In this document: piece by piece, positions 5,504 to 6,053 of the stretch
How the letters are laid out: every line of letters starts with the position of its first letter
Position numbering within the stretch: position 1 is the stretch's first letter
Made by a program: the position numbers and the translations under genes
Assembly: GCA_041167105.1 (NCBI GenBank)
Contig: JBEEGX010000239.1
Location: forward strand, 1-6,053
Source of the DNA: JAJPGZ01 sp041167105
Lineage (GTDB): Bacteria; Verrucomicrobiota; Verrucomicrobiia; Chthoniobacterales; UBA10450
DNA: 6,053 nt
Reading direction: 5' to 3'
Notes under the pieces: generated by a model
Databases searched by the model: none
What the model saw: only the letters and a program-made list of their open reading frames with translations
Told to the model about the DNA's origin: nothing

Positions 5504-5519
5504 TAATTGTCGATCTTGC
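5504..5519 (-). repeat. Long copy of the AAGATCGACA word, before rsmA
   Basis: TAATTGTCGATCTTGC is the exact reverse complement of 298-313 and abuts the GTG start of rsmA. Its orientation relative to the following gene is opposite to that at rplI, which argues against a ribosome-binding or leader function and for a strand-neutral DNA element. Confidence 0.7.
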
Positions 5520-6053
5520 GTGAAGCTCTCGGAAATTCGTACGACGCTGCGTGAGATCGGCGTCTCGCCCGTTAAAACGCTCGGGCAAAATTTTTTGCAC
5601 GACCGCAATCTCAGTCGCTGGATTGTCGAGCAAGCGGTGATCGGGCCTGGCGACTACGCGGTGGAGATCGGTCCCGGTCTCGGCGCGATTACGGAATTTA
5701 TGCTCGCGAACGGCGCGCGCATTCTCGCGATCGAAAAAGATCAGCGCCTCGTGAAATTTTTGCGCGAGCGGTTCGTTAGCACGCCGATCGACATTCATCA
5801 CGGCGACGCACTCGACTTCGATGCGCGCACGTTGTTTGCGCAGCCGCAGGTGAAGTTGCTAGGCAATTTGCCGTACAACGTTGCGAGTCCGCTTCTACTG
5901 CGCTGGTTGCAGCATCCGAGCCCGTTTTCCCTCGTAATTTTGATGTTGCAGAAGGAAATGGCGGAGCGACTCGCGGCTGCGCCGGGAACAAAAAACTACG
6001 GCGCGCTCAGCGTGCAAATGCAATTTCGTTACCGCATCAAGCTGCTGCGCACG
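5520..6053 (+). CDS. rsmA: 16S rRNA adenine dimethyltransferase RsmA/KsgA, 3' end missing
   Basis: These 178 residues are the N-terminal part of the enzyme that dimethylates the two adjacent adenines in the 3'-terminal hairpin of 16S rRNA, using S-adenosylmethionine (SAM), late in small-subunit assembly. The family start is clear: VKTLGQNFLHDRNL (18-31). The SAM site follows: motif I VEIGPGLGAIT (48-58), motif II acidic loop AIEKD (70-74, Glu72), and GDALDFD (95-101). The catalytic motif is NLPYN (116-120) in LLGNLPYNVASPLL. Then come MLQKEMAERL (142-151) and KNYGALSVQMQF (158-169), both typical. About 90-100 residues, the small helical domain, should follow outside the window. The start is GTG at 5520; it is the only reasonable start before LGQNFL and has no Shine-Dalgarno sequence. 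It may be cotranscribed with the gene before it or have its own promoter in the 84-bp gap, where I see no convincing -35/-10 pair. Confidence 0.96.
   Translation, partial: MKLSEIRTTLREIGVSPVKTLGQNFLHDRNLSRWIVEQAVIGPGDYAVEIGPGLGAITEFMLANGARILAIEKDQRLVKFLRERFVSTPIDIHHGDALDFDARTLFAQPQVKLLGNLPYNVASPLLLRWLQHPSPFSLVILMLQKEMAERLAAAPGTKNYGALSVQMQFRYRIKLLRT

Noticed and set aside
4469..5801. Minus-strand open frames of 281 and 301 residues across the DUF697 gene and rsmA
   Set aside because: They overlap sense genes with recognisable domains; their Arg/Ala/Ser-rich sequences show no domain and one runs across the intergenic hairpin.
1..6053. tRNA, rRNA, CRISPR array, insertion sequence or phage features
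   Set aside because: I saw no cloverleaf pattern, spaced repeats, transposase motifs or terminal inverted repeats; the spacing of the 10-base word is irregular and unlike a CRISPR.

Overview
This is a dense, moderately G+C-rich bacterial chromosome segment with uniform base and codon character and no sign of mobile DNA. It holds four complete genes, rplI (bL9), dnaB (replicative helicase), tkt (transketolase, minus strand) and a DUF697/YcjF-like protein. A partial gene lies at each edge: the start of a secreted Pro-Thr-rich protein on the minus strand on the left, and the N-terminal part of rsmA/ksgA on the right. The best guess for origin is a soil or freshwater verrucomicrobium of the Spartobacteria/Chthoniobacterales type. 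The basis is a signal peptide followed by a Pro-Thr repeat, AAATCCG-type heptamer repeats between genes, starts almost without Shine-Dalgarno sequences, and the family flavour of the proteins. This placement is from memory and was not tested by a search.

Layout: positions 1-130 carry the start of a minus-strand exported protein. Positions 131-312 form a divergent intergenic region with candidate promoters, a 12-bp palindrome and a motif copy. rplI (313-852) and dnaB (856-2349) are 3 bp apart and surely cotranscribed. dnaB converges on tkt (2358-4343) across only 8 bp. Tkt is divergent, over 54 bp containing an A/T-rich heptamer array, from the DUF697 gene (4398-5435). An 84-bp gap with a perfect 10-bp hairpin precedes rsmA (5520 to beyond the window). 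The genes are housekeeping functions (ribosome structure, replication, pentose phosphate/carbon rearrangement, 16S rRNA methylation) plus one envelope-type protein of unknown role. Nothing suggests a single shared pathway.

The most unusual signal belongs to no gene. The 10-mer AAGATCGACA (or its complement) occurs exactly 8 times in 6 kb, against about 0.01 expected for equal base frequencies, and its 8-base core GATCGACA occurs 11 times. Copies lie on both strands, in several reading frames and in three of the four intergenic gaps. Two copies extend to a shared 16-mer placed directly before rplI and rsmA. This looks like a genome-wide DNA-level word, such as an uptake-sequence-like or HIP1-like element. 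The second point of interest is that the DUF697 protein appears to keep the fold of a GTPase domain while having lost the P-loop and the NKxD motif, so it may be a pseudo-GTPase.
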